Shown piece after piece: positions 26,551-34,801 of a stretch of 64,000 nt of DNA. The position numbers and the translations under genes are program-made. The first letter of the stretch is position 1, and the number at the start of each line of letters is the position of its first letter. The notes beneath the pieces were generated by a model. The model did no database searches. It saw only the letters and a list, made by a program, of their open reading frames with translations, and had not been told where the DNA came from. This DNA is from Microbacterium sp. AG238 (GTDB lineage Bacteria > Actinomycetota > Actinomycetes > Actinomycetales > Microbacteriaceae), in the NCBI RefSeq assembly GCF_003610405.1, contig NZ_RAQC01000001.1, positions 1,550,001 to 1,614,000 on the forward strand. Direction: 5' to 3'.

Positions 26551-28070
26551 CAGAACAGTCCTCTCGGGTTCGGAGCCGACGCGATGACACCGTCGCGCGC
26601 CACGATGTTCAGCTCGCGCACCTCGTCAGCCGTGAGCTCGGGCAGGCGCTGCGCCAGGTCGAGGAAGCGCTCGATCTCGGCCGGCTCGAGCACCGGCTCG
26701 GCGAGGATCCGGAACTTGCGGATGTAGTCCTCGCGCGCGAACGGCCGGGCGCCGAGCGGGTGCGCGTCGGCGACGGCGATCTCGTCCACGATCGTCGAGC
26801 CGTCGGTCAGGCGGATCTCGACGCGACCGCCGAACGCCTTCTCGGCCGGGTCCTCCGAGTGGTAGCGCCGCGTCCATTCGGGGTCCTCGGCCGTCGTGAC
26901 CTTCCGCCACAGCTCGACCGTATCGGGGCGGCCCGCCCGTTCGGGCGTATACGAATCGACGTGGTGCCAGCCGCCGTCCTGCAGGGCGACCGCGAAGATG
27001 TACGGGATCGAGTGGTCGAGCGTCTCCCGCGAAGCGGTCGGGTCGTACTTCTGCGGGTCGTTCGCGCCCGAGCCGATGACGTAATGCGTGTGGTGGCTCG
27101 TGTGCAGCACGACACTCTCGACGTTCGCGGGGTCGACCAGCTCGGGGTGCTCGCCGTGGAGCTTGCGCGCCAGGTCGATCCACGCCTGCGCCTGGTACTC
27201 CGCCGAGTGCTCCTTGGTGTACGAGTCGAGGATGCCGCGCTTGGGCTCCCCCGGAGCCGGCAGCGGCACCGCGTAGGCGGCATCCGGCCCGTCGAGCAGC
27301 CACGCGATGACACCGTCCTCGCCCTCGTAGATCGGGTTCGGGCTCGTCTCGCCGCGCATGGCGCGGTCGACCGCTTCGACGGCGAGCTTGCCGGCGAAGG
27401 CGGGGGCGTGCGCCTTCCACGTGGAGATCTCGCCCTTGCGCGACTGGCGCGTCGCGGTCGTCGTGTGAAGCGCCTGACCGACCGCCTGGTAGATCGTCGC
27501 GGCGTCGAGGCCCAGCAACGTCCCGATTCCTGCGGCGGCGGAGGGCCCGAGGTGAGCGACGTGGTCGATCTTGTGCTTGTGCAGGCAGATCGCGCGCACG
27601 AGGTCGATCTGGATCTCGTACCCGGTCGCGAGGCCCCGCACGAGTGCCGCACCGTCGGCGCCCACGTGCTGCGCGACCGCGAGGATCGGCGGGATGTTGT
27701 CGCCCGGGTGCGAGTAGTCGGCGGCGAGGAAGGTGTCGTGGTAGTCGAGCTCGCGCACCGCGACGCCGTTCGCCCACGCGGCCCACTCGGGGCTCGTGAG
27801 GTCGGTCACCCCGAACACGCTCGCCCCCGCGCCGCCCCGCGAGACCGGGTGGTCGAGGGCCTGCGCGCGGGCCGAGCTGACGGGCGCCCGGGTGAGGGAT
27901 GCCGCCGCGACCGCGGCGTTGTCGATGATGCGGTTGATGATCATCCCGACGACGTCGGGCTCGACCGCGACGGGGTCGACCGCGACCTCCGCGATCTTCC
28001 ACGCGAGCTGCTCCTCGCGTGCGAGCTCTTCGTCGCTGCGGTGGACGCGGACGTGATGGCTGACGGTCAT
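26550..28070 (-). CDS. prpD: 2-methylcitrate dehydratase
   Basis: The 506-residue MmgE/PrpD-family enzyme dehydrates 2-methylcitrate. Seen: [18 protein letters not shown] near 42-59, [20 protein letters not shown] near 113-132, and [20 protein letters not shown] near 209-228. PrpD types need aconitase for the following hydration; that gene is not in this window. Its ATG overlaps the regulator stop by 4 bases, so regulator and enzyme are made from one message. Confidence 0.95.
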   Translation of the reverse strand: MTVSHHVRVHRSDEELAREEQLAWKIAEVAVDPVAVEPDVVGMIINRIIDNAAVAAASLTRAPVSSARAQALDHPVSRGGAGASVFGVTDLTSPEWAAWANGVAVRELDYHDTFLAADYSHPGDNIPPILAVAQHVGADGAALVRGLATGYEIQIDLVRAICLHKHKIDHVAHLGPSAAAGIGTLLGLDAATIYQAVGQALHTTTATRQSRKGEISTWKAHAPAFAGKLAVEAVDRAMRGETSPNPIYEGEDGVIAWLLDGPDAAYAVPLPAPGEPKRGILDSYTKEHSAEYQAQAWIDLARKLHGEHPELVDPANVESVVLHTSHHTHYVIGSGANDPQKYDPTASRETLDHSIPYIFAVALQDGGWHHVDSYTPERAGRPDTVELWRKVTTAEDPEWTRRYHSEDPAEKAFGGRVEIRLTDGSTIVDEIAVADAHPLGARPFAREDYIRKFRILAEPVLEPAEIERFLDLAQRLPELTADEVRELNIVARDGVIASAPNPRGLF

Positions 28071-28729
28071 GCGGATGCCTCCAGGGAGTCGAGGATGCTG
28101 GTCAGGGCGTTGTGCAGGTGAACATGGGTGGCGTGCGCCGCGAGGTCGGCGTCGCGGGCGGCGATCGCGCTCGCGATGAGCCGGTGCTCGCCGATCGAGG
28201 CGGCGAGCCGCGCCGGGTTGTCGCGTGCGAGGCGGCGAACCCGCACGAGGTGAGCGCGGGTCTTCGTGAGCGCCGACGTCAGGTAGGCGTTTCCGGCGGC
28301 GTCGTCGAGCGCCGCGTCGAAGCGAGCGATGAGCGCGTAGTACGCGTCGGGGTCACCCGTCCCGGGCGCTTCAGCCTGCGCCGTGCGCTCGAACGCCGCG
28401 GCGAGCTCGGCGAACAGTGCAGCGTCGCCCCGGGACGCCGCGAGCCGCGCGGCGGTCTCCTCGAGAGCGCGCCGCACCTCGAACAGCGACCGGATGTCGT
28501 CACGATCGATGTCGGCGACGACGGTCACGCGCGGTGAGGCCTGACGCACCAGGCCGTCAGCGGCGAGCCGTCTCAGGGCCTCGCGCAGCGGGGTGCGGCT
28601 CACGCCCAGTCGGGTCGCCTGCTCCACCTCGGCGAGCACGGCACCGGGAGCGAGGTCGCCGTTCTGGATCTCGGTCAGCAAAGTGGCGTACGCGCGCTCT
28701 CCCGCTCGTGCTCCACCCTCGGCCACCAT
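28067..28729 (-). CDS. GntR family (FCD) regulator of the methylcitrate operon
   Basis: The 220-residue regulator has a GntR winged helix ([20 protein letters not shown], then [24 protein letters not shown]) in residues 10-70 and an all-helical FCD ligand domain from about 85 to 210. ATG 28729 is 6 bases after TACAAT, a leaderless promoter, and that -10 overlaps a TGTATACA palindrome, indicating autorepression of the whole regulator-prpD-prpB-prpC operon. The ligand is probably a methylcitrate-cycle intermediate. The frame continues upstream but without a start signal. Confidence 0.9.
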   Translation of the reverse strand: MVAEGGARAGERAYATLLTEIQNGDLAPGAVLAEVEQATRLGVSRTPLREALRRLAADGLVRQASPRVTVVADIDRDDIRSLFEVRRALEETAARLAASRGDAALFAELAAAFERTAQAEAPGTGDPDAYYALIARFDAALDDAAGNAYLTSALTKTRAHLVRVRRLARDNPARLAASIGEHRLIASAIAARDADLAAHATHVHLHNALTSILDSLEASA

Positions 28730-28735
28730 GCAGTG

Positions 28736-28796
28736 ATTGTATACACAGAGGCACGCTCGCAGCTCGAAAGTGATCGGATTCGATGTGAGCGTATAC
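28736..28796. promoter_or_regulatory. paired GTATAC operators in the prp / rnhA divergent region
   Basis: TGTATACA (28738-28745) overlaps TACAAT, the -10 of the GntR gene (28736-28741 on the minus strand). A second GTATAC (28791-28796, in CGTATACAG) lies 52 bp away centre to centre, about five helical turns, and 40 bp before the RNase H start. GTATAC-centred sites are typical of FadR/FCD-type GntR proteins. Confidence 0.6.
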
Positions 28797-28822
28797 AGAA
28801 ACCGCAGTCGGCCGGCCCCCGG

Positions 28823-28828
28823 TACCCT
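28823..28828 (+). promoter_or_regulatory. -10 of leaderless rnhA promoter
   Basis: TACCCT ends 7 bases before the GTG at 28836. Confidence 0.4.
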
Positions 28829-28835
28829 TGCCCGA

Positions 28836-29366
28836 GTGAGTTCCGACCGATACACCGTGGCCACCGACGGCGCCTGCAAGGGCAATCCCGGACCGACCGG
28901 CTGGGCCTGGGTCGGCGAGGACGGTCACTGGGCCGCGGGAGCGATCCCGCAGGGCACGAACAACATCGGTGAGCTTCTCGGGCTGCTGAAGGCGATCGAG
29001 GACCACCCCGACGTCCGCGAGCTCGTCGTCCAGGCCGACTCCAAGTACGCCATCGACACGTACGCGTCGTGGATGGACGGCCACCGTCGTCGCGGCTGGA
29101 AGACCTCGACCGGCGCGCCGACGAAGAACCGCGACATCCTCGAGCAGCTCATCGCCGCCCGCGATGCCCGTCGGGCGCGCGGCCTGCCCGACGTCATCCT
29201 CGAACACGTCCGCGGGCACCGCGGTCATGTCCTGAACGAGTGGGCCGACGAGCGAGCCGTGCGCGGCGCCGAGCACGCCGCGAAGGGCACCGCCAGCGCC
29301 TGGTCGTCGCTCGGCGGGCTGCACGAGAAGCTCGACGTCTCGGAAGCGCCGAGGAAGAAGCGCTGA
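28836..29366 (+). CDS. rnhA: ribonuclease HI
   Basis: The 176-residue RNase HI removes RNA from RNA/DNA hybrids. All four carboxylates are visible: Asp in YTVATDGACKGNPGPTGWAW near residue 10, Glu in NNIGELLGLL near 46, Asp in VVQADSKYAID near 70 and Asp in LNEWADERA near 138. GTG 28836 is chosen because the conserved part starts right after it and a -10 sits 7 bases upstream; the open frame to 28737 would run through the prp operator. Confidence 0.93.
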   Translation: MSSDRYTVATDGACKGNPGPTGWAWVGEDGHWAAGAIPQGTNNIGELLGLLKAIEDHPDVRELVVQADSKYAIDTYASWMDGHRRRGWKTSTGAPTKNRDILEQLIAARDARRARGLPDVILEHVRGHRGHVLNEWADERAVRGAEHAAKGTASAWSSLGGLHEKLDVSEAPRKKR

Positions 29367-29381
29367 CGGGCGCAGCGCGGA

Positions 29382-29993
29382 TCAATCGCGCCGGCGCCAC
29401 CGCACGCTCGCGACGATCGCGTCGCAGACGAGCTCCATCGCATCGATACCGTCGTCGGGGATCTCCGTCCCGTCGACACCGTGGAGGATCGTCGACCGGA
29501 AGACGAGCGCGCGCTTCTTCTCGTCGGGCACGCGGACGAGATAGCCGTGACCCGCCGTGCGCACTTCCGCACCCTCGATCGTGGAGGTCTTCGCCGCAGA
29601 CCACTTCAAGATCGTCCCGCGCTCGTCGAGCGGTCGAGCCCGGTAGCGCTGCACCATCGTCGCGCCCAGGTCGGAGGCCGTCGCCCCCGCGGGTGCGACG
29701 AGCCACGAGGCGACGAGCGACACCGGGATCGCCTCGTCCTCACCGACCTGCGACGGCGAGAAGACGCGGATGACGTCGGCGCGCGTCGCCTCGGCGCGGG
29801 CAGAGGCCACCGCCTCGCGCAGCGCCGCCAGCGCAGCCCCTCGGGAAGCGACCGGAAGCGCGGCGACGGCGGCGTCGACACGCTCGTCCACCGATGCGAG
29901 ATCGGGCGCGTGGGCCTCCCAGCCGGTGGGCAGGAGCACCGCGAACGACGGGTCGCTCACGGTCTCACCGATCAGCTCCGCGCGCAGCGACAT
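29382..29993 (-). CDS. protein of unknown function, end of T7SS-like gene set
   Basis: The 203-residue soluble protein has no family I recognise. It starts DPSFAVLLPTGWEAHAPDLA, has an Ala/Arg-rich helical stretch in residues 35-75, then a mainly beta part (VSLVASWLVAPAG, GTILKWSAAKTS, AGHGYLVRVPDEKKRALVF) and a final helix. The layout resembles the 188-residue protein at 31033, so the two may be remote relatives. It lies 191 bp after the membrane-protein gene of the same set and is convergent with rnhA (15 bp between stops). Confidence 0.55.
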   Translation of the reverse strand: MSLRAELIGETVSDPSFAVLLPTGWEAHAPDLASVDERVDAAVAALPVASRGAALAALREAVASARAEATRADVIRVFSPSQVGEDEAIPVSLVASWLVAPAGATASDLGATMVQRYRARPLDERGTILKWSAAKTSTIEGAEVRTAGHGYLVRVPDEKKRALVFRSTILHGVDGTEIPDDGIDAMELVCDAIVASVRWRRRD

Positions 29994-30184
29994 GAGGGTT
30001 CCTTCCGTCGGGGGTGCCAGCCTATCGAGCCGGCTGTGTCAGACCGCATCGCGCATCACCGTCATCGTCCCGGCCGCCTCCGGACCTGGACCGACGCACG
30101 GCCTCGGACCCGAGGTCACGAACCGCGTCTGACGCGCGATCAGCGCCTTTATGTGGTCGTCCGAAACCGCGTGCATGCCAGCCC

Positions 30185-31036
30185 TCAGACTTCACCCCTC
30201 ATGACCTCGGGCACCCACGTTGCCAGCAGCGCGTCGATGATCACCGAACCCGCCGGGGTGCGCGGCGGCACGGGTTCGAGCGTGATCCCCCGCGCCGCGA
30301 TCTCCGCCAGCACCGTGTCGCGAAGTGCCACGATGCGATCCGCTGTCGCGGCATCGAGAGCCGCTTCCGTCTCGGCGCGAAGCCGGAGGCCGACCGCCTC
30401 GACCTCCGGCTTCGTCTCGGCGAGGGCGACGTTCTCCGCGGTGTCGACGAGCTCGGTGTCGGCGGAATCCCGAGCACGTGCGACGAGCACACCGACGAGG
30501 CCGGCGACCCCGATCGCCGCTGTCACCAGCAGGATCATCGCCGTCGTGTCCCAGCCGCGTCCGACAGTGAACACCGCGGCGAGGACGAGCCCCACCGTGG
30601 CGACGCCGTGAAGCCGGATGACGGCGCGGTTCAGCGCCCGTCCTCGCGCAGCGATCATGACGACGATGCAGGCGAGGGCGGCGAGCCCCGACAGGGTGAC
30701 GACTGTGGCCACGGTGTCAGCGGGATCGAAGCGCAGGCCGCTCGAGAGCACTGCCGCGACCGCGGCGCACAGGGCTCCCACGAGCAGGACCATGAGCGGC
30801 CAGCCGCCTGGTCGGCGCGAACCGTGCCGCTCCCGCAGACCGGCCCTTACCGATCTCCGGGCAGCGTCTGCCGCGTCGCGGGCCTCCGTCCACAGGCGCA
30901 TGGCGAGATCCCGCTCGCCGACCGCCGTGAACGCCGCGAGCTCGACAGTGCGAGGCTCCACATTTCGCGGGAGAGCCGGCGCGATCTCAGCGTGCACCGC
31001 GGCGAGCTGTTCGGACCATTGCGCTTCGATCATCAT
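30185..31036 (-). CDS. four-helix membrane protein in T7SS-like cassette
   Basis: The 283-residue protein has a hydrophilic N-terminal region of about 85 residues (EAQWSEQLAAVHAEIAPALP), four membrane helices at about 88-195 (for example GWPLMVLLVGALCAAVAAVL, TTAMILLVTAAIGVAGLVGV) and an Ala/Glu-rich helical tail. Its ATG overlaps the stop of the 188-residue gene by 4 bases, tying it to the cassette. No family recognised; it could be an immunity or partner protein for the putative secreted substrate. Confidence 0.6.
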   Translation of the reverse strand: MMIEAQWSEQLAAVHAEIAPALPRNVEPRTVELAAFTAVGERDLAMRLWTEARDAADAARRSVRAGLRERHGSRRPGGWPLMVLLVGALCAAVAAVLSSGLRFDPADTVATVVTLSGLAALACIVVMIAARGRALNRAVIRLHGVATVGLVLAAVFTVGRGWDTTAMILLVTAAIGVAGLVGVLVARARDSADTELVDTAENVALAETKPEVEAVGLRLRAETEAALDAATADRIVALRDTVLAEIAARGITLEPVPPRTPAGSVIIDALLATWVPEVMRGEV

Positions 31037-31599
31037 GCCGCAGCTCCCGACAGGGAGAGAGTCGAGAGCACCCGCTCGGCCAGGACGTGAGCAGCCGCCG
31101 CGGCAAGTGGCACCAATGGGGTCAACGCCGCCACGACGCATCGCCCCTCGAGATCGAGGACATACACCGTCGAAATCGTCTGCGCCACAACGACCGAGTC
31201 ATCGCCCACCACGGGATCGAGGACCGTCGCGCGCCACCCGCGAACCACGCCCCACGAGACCGTCGCGAGCTCAGCTCCCCAGGGCGAGGGCACAAGGGCC
31301 TCCGCGATCTCTTTCGCTCCGGCTGCCGTCGACGGAGCCGGGGCATCTCCGAGCCCGAGGACGCCCAGCATCCCGAAGATGCCGGAAGCGGGCACCGAGA
31401 GCAGCAGCGCGACGCTCAGCTCACTTCCCAGACGCGCATACAGAGCGAGCCGTGCCGCATCTTCGACGCGTTGCGCAGAGTCGGCAGGAACTCCCTCCAG
31501 CCGTGCCGCGATCCACGCGTCGGCGTCGGCGATCGTGTCGGGGACGCGACTCCAGATCGACGGGTCCGCCCGGAGCGCGAGGTCGGAGACGAGTGGCAT
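31033..31599 (-). CDS. protein of unknown function in T7SS-like cassette
   Basis: The 188-residue protein begins LALRADPSIWSRVPDTIADA, is helical to about residue 62, then shows a beta/Gly-rich middle (SVALLLSVPASGIFGMLG, VVVAQTISTVYVLDLEGRC) and a hydrophobic Ala-rich final helix. No catalytic motif is seen. It is 42 bp after the large cassette protein and overlaps the following gene by 4 bases. Its general shape matches the 203-residue protein at 29382. Confidence 0.6.
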   Translation of the reverse strand: MPLVSDLALRADPSIWSRVPDTIADADAWIAARLEGVPADSAQRVEDAARLALYARLGSELSVALLLSVPASGIFGMLGVLGLGDAPAPSTAAGAKEIAEALVPSPWGAELATVSWGVVRGWRATVLDPVVGDDSVVVAQTISTVYVLDLEGRCVVAALTPLVPLAAAAAHVLAERVLSTLSLSGAAA

Positions 31600-31641
31600 G
31601 ACGGTTCCTCCCGGAATCCGAGGATGTGGCAGCTGCCGAGC

Positions 31642-32880
31642 CTAGCGCGATAGCGAGGCGAGGCGTTCGCTGCCGTCCTTGAGAATGCCCATGACGTCGA
31701 GCATGACGTCGACGGAGCCACCGAGCGCCTCGGGCAGGTTGGTCGGATTGCCGGCGAGCGCGTTCCAGCCCGCTCGCCATCCGCCGACGAGACGGGTCTC
31801 CTGCATGACGTACGCGGGGAACTGCAGCACGCGCATCATGTTTTGAGAGTTGAGGCCGTGCACCGTGAACAGATCGGGGATCCGGCCGACGAGGAACCGG
31901 TTGAGCGAGCTGTGGAGATCGACGAATTCGCTGCCCCCTAACCGGAACGCACCGCTCAGGCGCGGGAACCGAGCGCTCACGTTCGCGAACTCGGCGAGGT
32001 TGCCGAGCTTGGCGAGCTTGCCGAAGGGGATGATGCCGACGGCGGCGAAGGCGACGCTCTGCCAGTCACCGCGGCCCGCGTTGAGCTTGGCGATCTCGCC
32101 GAGAAGGCTGAGCACACCTGCGACGGTGGCGAGCACACCGGCCAGGAGCGCGAGCGGCCCGGTGAAGACGAACGCGACGATCAGCAGAATCACGCCTACC
32201 ACGAGGAGCACGTCGAGCATCGCCTCGACGAACGGCATCGAGTTGTCCCAGAAGCTGTCGGACACGCCGTTGGCGTTGGTGTGCTCGAGGCTGTTGACGG
32301 CGGTGTCGTAGGCCGACTCCCACGTCTCGACGGGGGCGTCGTAGGTTCCCCAGTAGGCCTCCCACGACGACACCGCGGCGTCGAACGCGGCCTGCGCACC
32401 GGCGGTACTGGGCCGCGTGCCGGTCTGCTCGACGTCGGGATGCAGGCGTTCCTGGGTGTCGAACTCGTGCTGGTCGGATTCCGCGCCACTCAGGGCGCGC
32501 GATGCCTCGTTGACCTCGGGCCACGTCCGGTTCGCGCCATCGACCCGCCAGTCGCTGTCGGCCTGGACGGTGCTGAGCGCGGTCGCATACGCCGCCAGCG
32601 CGGTGCCGCTGGGTCGGTACCGGCGTGCCGCCGTCTGGAGGTCTTCGTAGACCTCCTTCGCCTGCTCGCGGACCGCCTCGAACGATTCGCCTCGGCCCAC
32701 CGTGCCGTCGGCGAACCGCTGGAGGGTCGCCGCCGCGCGGGCCATCTTGTCGCCGAGCGACTCGATGTCGGCCGCCCGCGTGCTGATCACACCGGGGTTC
32801 CCCTCGATCTTGCGGACCCGTCGTCCGCCCGGCGTCGAGGGCATCTCCTCGCGGGAGTAGATGTACGAGTTCTCGGTCAT
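31642..32880 (-). CDS. putative type VII secretion substrate-like protein
   Basis: The 412-residue protein resembles large WXG100-partnered substrates. Residues 30-130 are helical (VISTRAADIESLGDKMARAA, then FEAVREQAKEVYEDLQTAAR), like a T7SS signal domain. Residues 222-268 are two strongly hydrophobic helices. They are followed by GRGDWQSVAFAAVGIIPFGK near 272, the pre-toxin-like Asp/Gly/Pro segment found in many LXG-type proteins. The last 120 residues contain no nuclease or other toxin motif I know. Its start overlaps the stop of the 100-residue helical-hairpin gene by 4 bases, the usual partner arrangement. No secretion machinery is in the window. Confidence 0.55.
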   Translation of the reverse strand: MTENSYIYSREEMPSTPGGRRVRKIEGNPGVISTRAADIESLGDKMARAAATLQRFADGTVGRGESFEAVREQAKEVYEDLQTAARRYRPSGTALAAYATALSTVQADSDWRVDGANRTWPEVNEASRALSGAESDQHEFDTQERLHPDVEQTGTRPSTAGAQAAFDAAVSSWEAYWGTYDAPVETWESAYDTAVNSLEHTNANGVSDSFWDNSMPFVEAMLDVLLVVGVILLIVAFVFTGPLALLAGVLATVAGVLSLLGEIAKLNAGRGDWQSVAFAAVGIIPFGKLAKLGNLAEFANVSARFPRLSGAFRLGGSEFVDLHSSLNRFLVGRIPDLFTVHGLNSQNMMRVLQFPAYVMQETRLVGGWRAGWNALAGNPTNLPEALGGSVDVMLDVMGILKDGSERLASLSR

Positions 32881-33179
32881 TCGGCGGACTCCATGCTCTG
32901 TGCGAGTTCCAGATCGGCCTGCTCCCAGCCCTCGCGGGCGTCATCGAGCCGCTTCTTCATCTCTTCGAGGTTGCGGCGCTGCGTCTCGCGTTTGTCGTCC
33001 CATTCCGACTCGAAGTCCTCGGCGGCACGGGCGAGACGGCTGTCACCCTGCGGGTTGCCGATCGCACCCACCAGATCACTGGTACGCGAGCCAGCCTCCT
33101 CGAACTCGGCAATGATCTCGTGCAGCGCGTCGCTGAGCGCTTGCATCGAGTCGAGCGGAATCTCTACGCCGTCGGCCAT
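32877..33179 (-). CDS. WXG100-like helical hairpin protein
   Basis: The product is exactly 100 residues, helical in about 10-40 and 55-95 with a turn at GNPQGDSRL in the middle, as in WXG100 proteins. A true W-x-G is absent from the turn; Trp residues occur in SEWDDKR and EGWEQAD of the second helix. Highly acidic. It is the first gene of the cassette and overlaps the large protein by 4 bases. ATG 33179 follows a GGAGGA site; a GTG one codon earlier is possible. Assignment to the WXG100 family rests on size, shape and context. Confidence 0.55.
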   Translation of the reverse strand: MADGVEIPLDSMQALSDALHEIIAEFEEAGSRTSDLVGAIGNPQGDSRLARAAEDFESEWDDKRETQRRNLEEMKKRLDDAREGWEQADLELAQSMESAE

Positions 33180-33228
33180 CACGATCCTCCCCAGGTCGTC
33201 GTGGAACAGCATAGGAACACTCGGGTGG

Positions 33229-33720
33229 TCACGGCGATGGGGAGTTCTCCCCATGCACGAGATCGGCGAGCCGATCGAGCGCCGGCCGCTGTCCCTTCAC
33301 GAGCAGTTCGCGGGCACGGCCGAGGTCGACCCACTCGACGCGGTCGACCTCCGGAAAGGATGCCGTACGGCCCGACCGCGGCGGCCACTCCATCTCGAAC
33401 TCGCCGAAAACCGCACCCGAGACGTCGAACTCCGCGCCATCGACGACGAAGACCGTGACCCGTTTGCCCGACGAGTACGAGAAGGTGCCGAGCTCGGCAT
33501 ACTCGCCGTCGGGCGCCTCGAGCCCGAGCTCCTCGCGGAACTCGCGTCGCGCGGCATCCAGCGCCGCCTCGCCGTCGGGGTCGTACTCGCCCTTCACGAT
33601 CGACCAGGCCCCGGCATCCTTGGCCGACCAGAACGGCCCGCCCATGTGCGCGACGAGCGCCGACACCGTGCCGTCCGCAGCGATGCGGTAGGGCAGGATG
33701 CCGGCGCTCGTCGTGACCAC
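33229..33720 (-). CDS. NUDIX hydrolase
   Basis: The 163-residue protein begins SAGILPYRI and has a NUDIX box near residues 44-68: KGEYDPDGEAALDAARREFR followed by EELGL. The catalytic REFREE core is intact; there is one extra residue between the first Gly and Glu of the box. It hydrolyses a nucleoside diphosphate derivative of unknown identity. Start (GTG at 33720) is 12 bp after the aldo/keto reductase stop, so the two are probably co-transcribed. Confidence 0.88.
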   Translation of the reverse strand: MVTTSAGILPYRIAADGTVSALVAHMGGPFWSAKDAGAWSIVKGEYDPDGEAALDAARREFREELGLEAPDGEYAELGTFSYSSGKRVTVFVVDGAEFDVSGAVFGEFEMEWPPRSGRTASFPEVDRVEWVDLGRARELLVKGQRPALDRLADLVHGENSPSP

Positions 33721-33732
33721 GATCAGGCGGAA

Positions 33733-34746
33733 TCAGGCCGGGCGCGTCTTCGGCGAGACCTTGTCGGTCTCGGCCGGGTCGGTCACCGCGACGCCGGCGA
33801 GGGCGTCGTTGATCGCGTCGTACGCCGACTGCTCGAGCTTCACGCCCGAGGCCTTGACGGTGTCCTCCAGCTGCTCGGGGCGCGAGGCGCCGACAAGCGC
33901 CGCCGCGACGTTCTCGTTGTGCAGCACCCACGCGAGCGAGAGCTGCGCGACAGTGAGGCCCGCCTCGTCGGCGATCGGCTTCAGCTTCTGGACGGCCGTG
34001 AGCACCTCGTCGTTCAGGAAGCGCTTGATGAAGTTCGCGCCGCTCTTCTCATCGGTCGCGCGCGACCCCTCGGGCACGGGCTGGCCGGGCTGGTACTTCC
34101 CGGTCAGCACGCCCTGCGCGAGCGGCGACCAGACGATCTGAGAAATGCCGAGCTCCTGCGAGGCGGGGATGACCTTGCCCTCGATGACGCGCCAGAGCGC
34201 CGAGTACTGCGGCTGGTTCGAGACGAGCTGGAACCCGAGCTTCGTCGCGAGGGCGTGGCCCTCGCGAAGCTGCTCCGCCGTCCACTCGCTGACGCCGATG
34301 TAGAGCGCCTTGCCCTGGCGGACGATGTCGGCGAAGGCCTGCATCGTCTCTTCGAGCGGCGTCTCGTAGTCGTACCGGTGCGCCTGATAGAGGTCGACGT
34401 AATCGACGCCGAGGCGGCGGAGCGACCCGTTGATGCTGTCGAAGATGTGCTTGCGCGAGAGCCCCTGGTCGTTCGGTCCCTTGCGGCCGGTCGGCCAGTA
34501 CACCTTCGTGAAGATCTCGAGCGTCTCGCGCGGCTGACCCTTCAGCGCCTCGCCGAGCACGACCTCCGCGGCCGTGTTGGCGTACGCGTCTGCGGTGTCG
34601 AACGAGGTGATGCCGAGGTCCAGCGCCTTGTGGACGGTCGCGATGGCCGCGTCGTTCTCCACCTGCGACGCGTGCGTCACCCAGTTGCCGTACGTGATCT
34701 CCGAGACCTTGAATCCACTGTTGCCGAGGTAGCGATACTCAACCAT
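33733..34746 (-). CDS. aldo/keto reductase, potassium-channel beta-subunit-like
   Basis: The 337-residue reductase has the catalytic tetrad pieces: FDTADAYANTAAEVVLGEAL (Asp and Tyr near 50-56), EIFTKVYWPTG (Lys near 83) and LYQAHRYDYETP (His near 123). The NADP-binding end is AALVGASRPEQLEDTVKAS. KYQPG and LWRVIEGKVIP are typical of the Kv-beta / glyceraldehyde-3-phosphate reductase branch. Substrate unknown; role in carbonyl detoxification likely. ATG 34746 is 6 bases after a minus-strand TAGCGT. Confidence 0.9.
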   Translation of the reverse strand: MVEYRYLGNSGFKVSEITYGNWVTHASQVENDAAIATVHKALDLGITSFDTADAYANTAAEVVLGEALKGQPRETLEIFTKVYWPTGRKGPNDQGLSRKHIFDSINGSLRRLGVDYVDLYQAHRYDYETPLEETMQAFADIVRQGKALYIGVSEWTAEQLREGHALATKLGFQLVSNQPQYSALWRVIEGKVIPASQELGISQIVWSPLAQGVLTGKYQPGQPVPEGSRATDEKSGANFIKRFLNDEVLTAVQKLKPIADEAGLTVAQLSLAWVLHNENVAAALVGASRPEQLEDTVKASGVKLEQSAYDAINDALAGVAVTDPAETDKVSPKTRPA

Positions 34747-34752
34747 GGGAAA

Positions 34753-34758
34753 ACGCTA
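34753..34758 (-). promoter_or_regulatory. -10 of leaderless promoter
   Basis: Minus-strand TAGCGT ends 6 bases before the aldo/keto reductase ATG at 34746. Confidence 0.45.
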
Positions 34759-34801
34759 CCTCGCGGTGGACGCGCACGGGCCGGAGTTGCGTCTTATGAC
34801 C

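Noticed and set aside
29994..30184. Possible promoter or small RNA between the cassette membrane protein and the last unknown gene
   Set aside because: No hairpin with U tract, palindrome or -10 hexamer at a convincing distance was found in these 191 bp.
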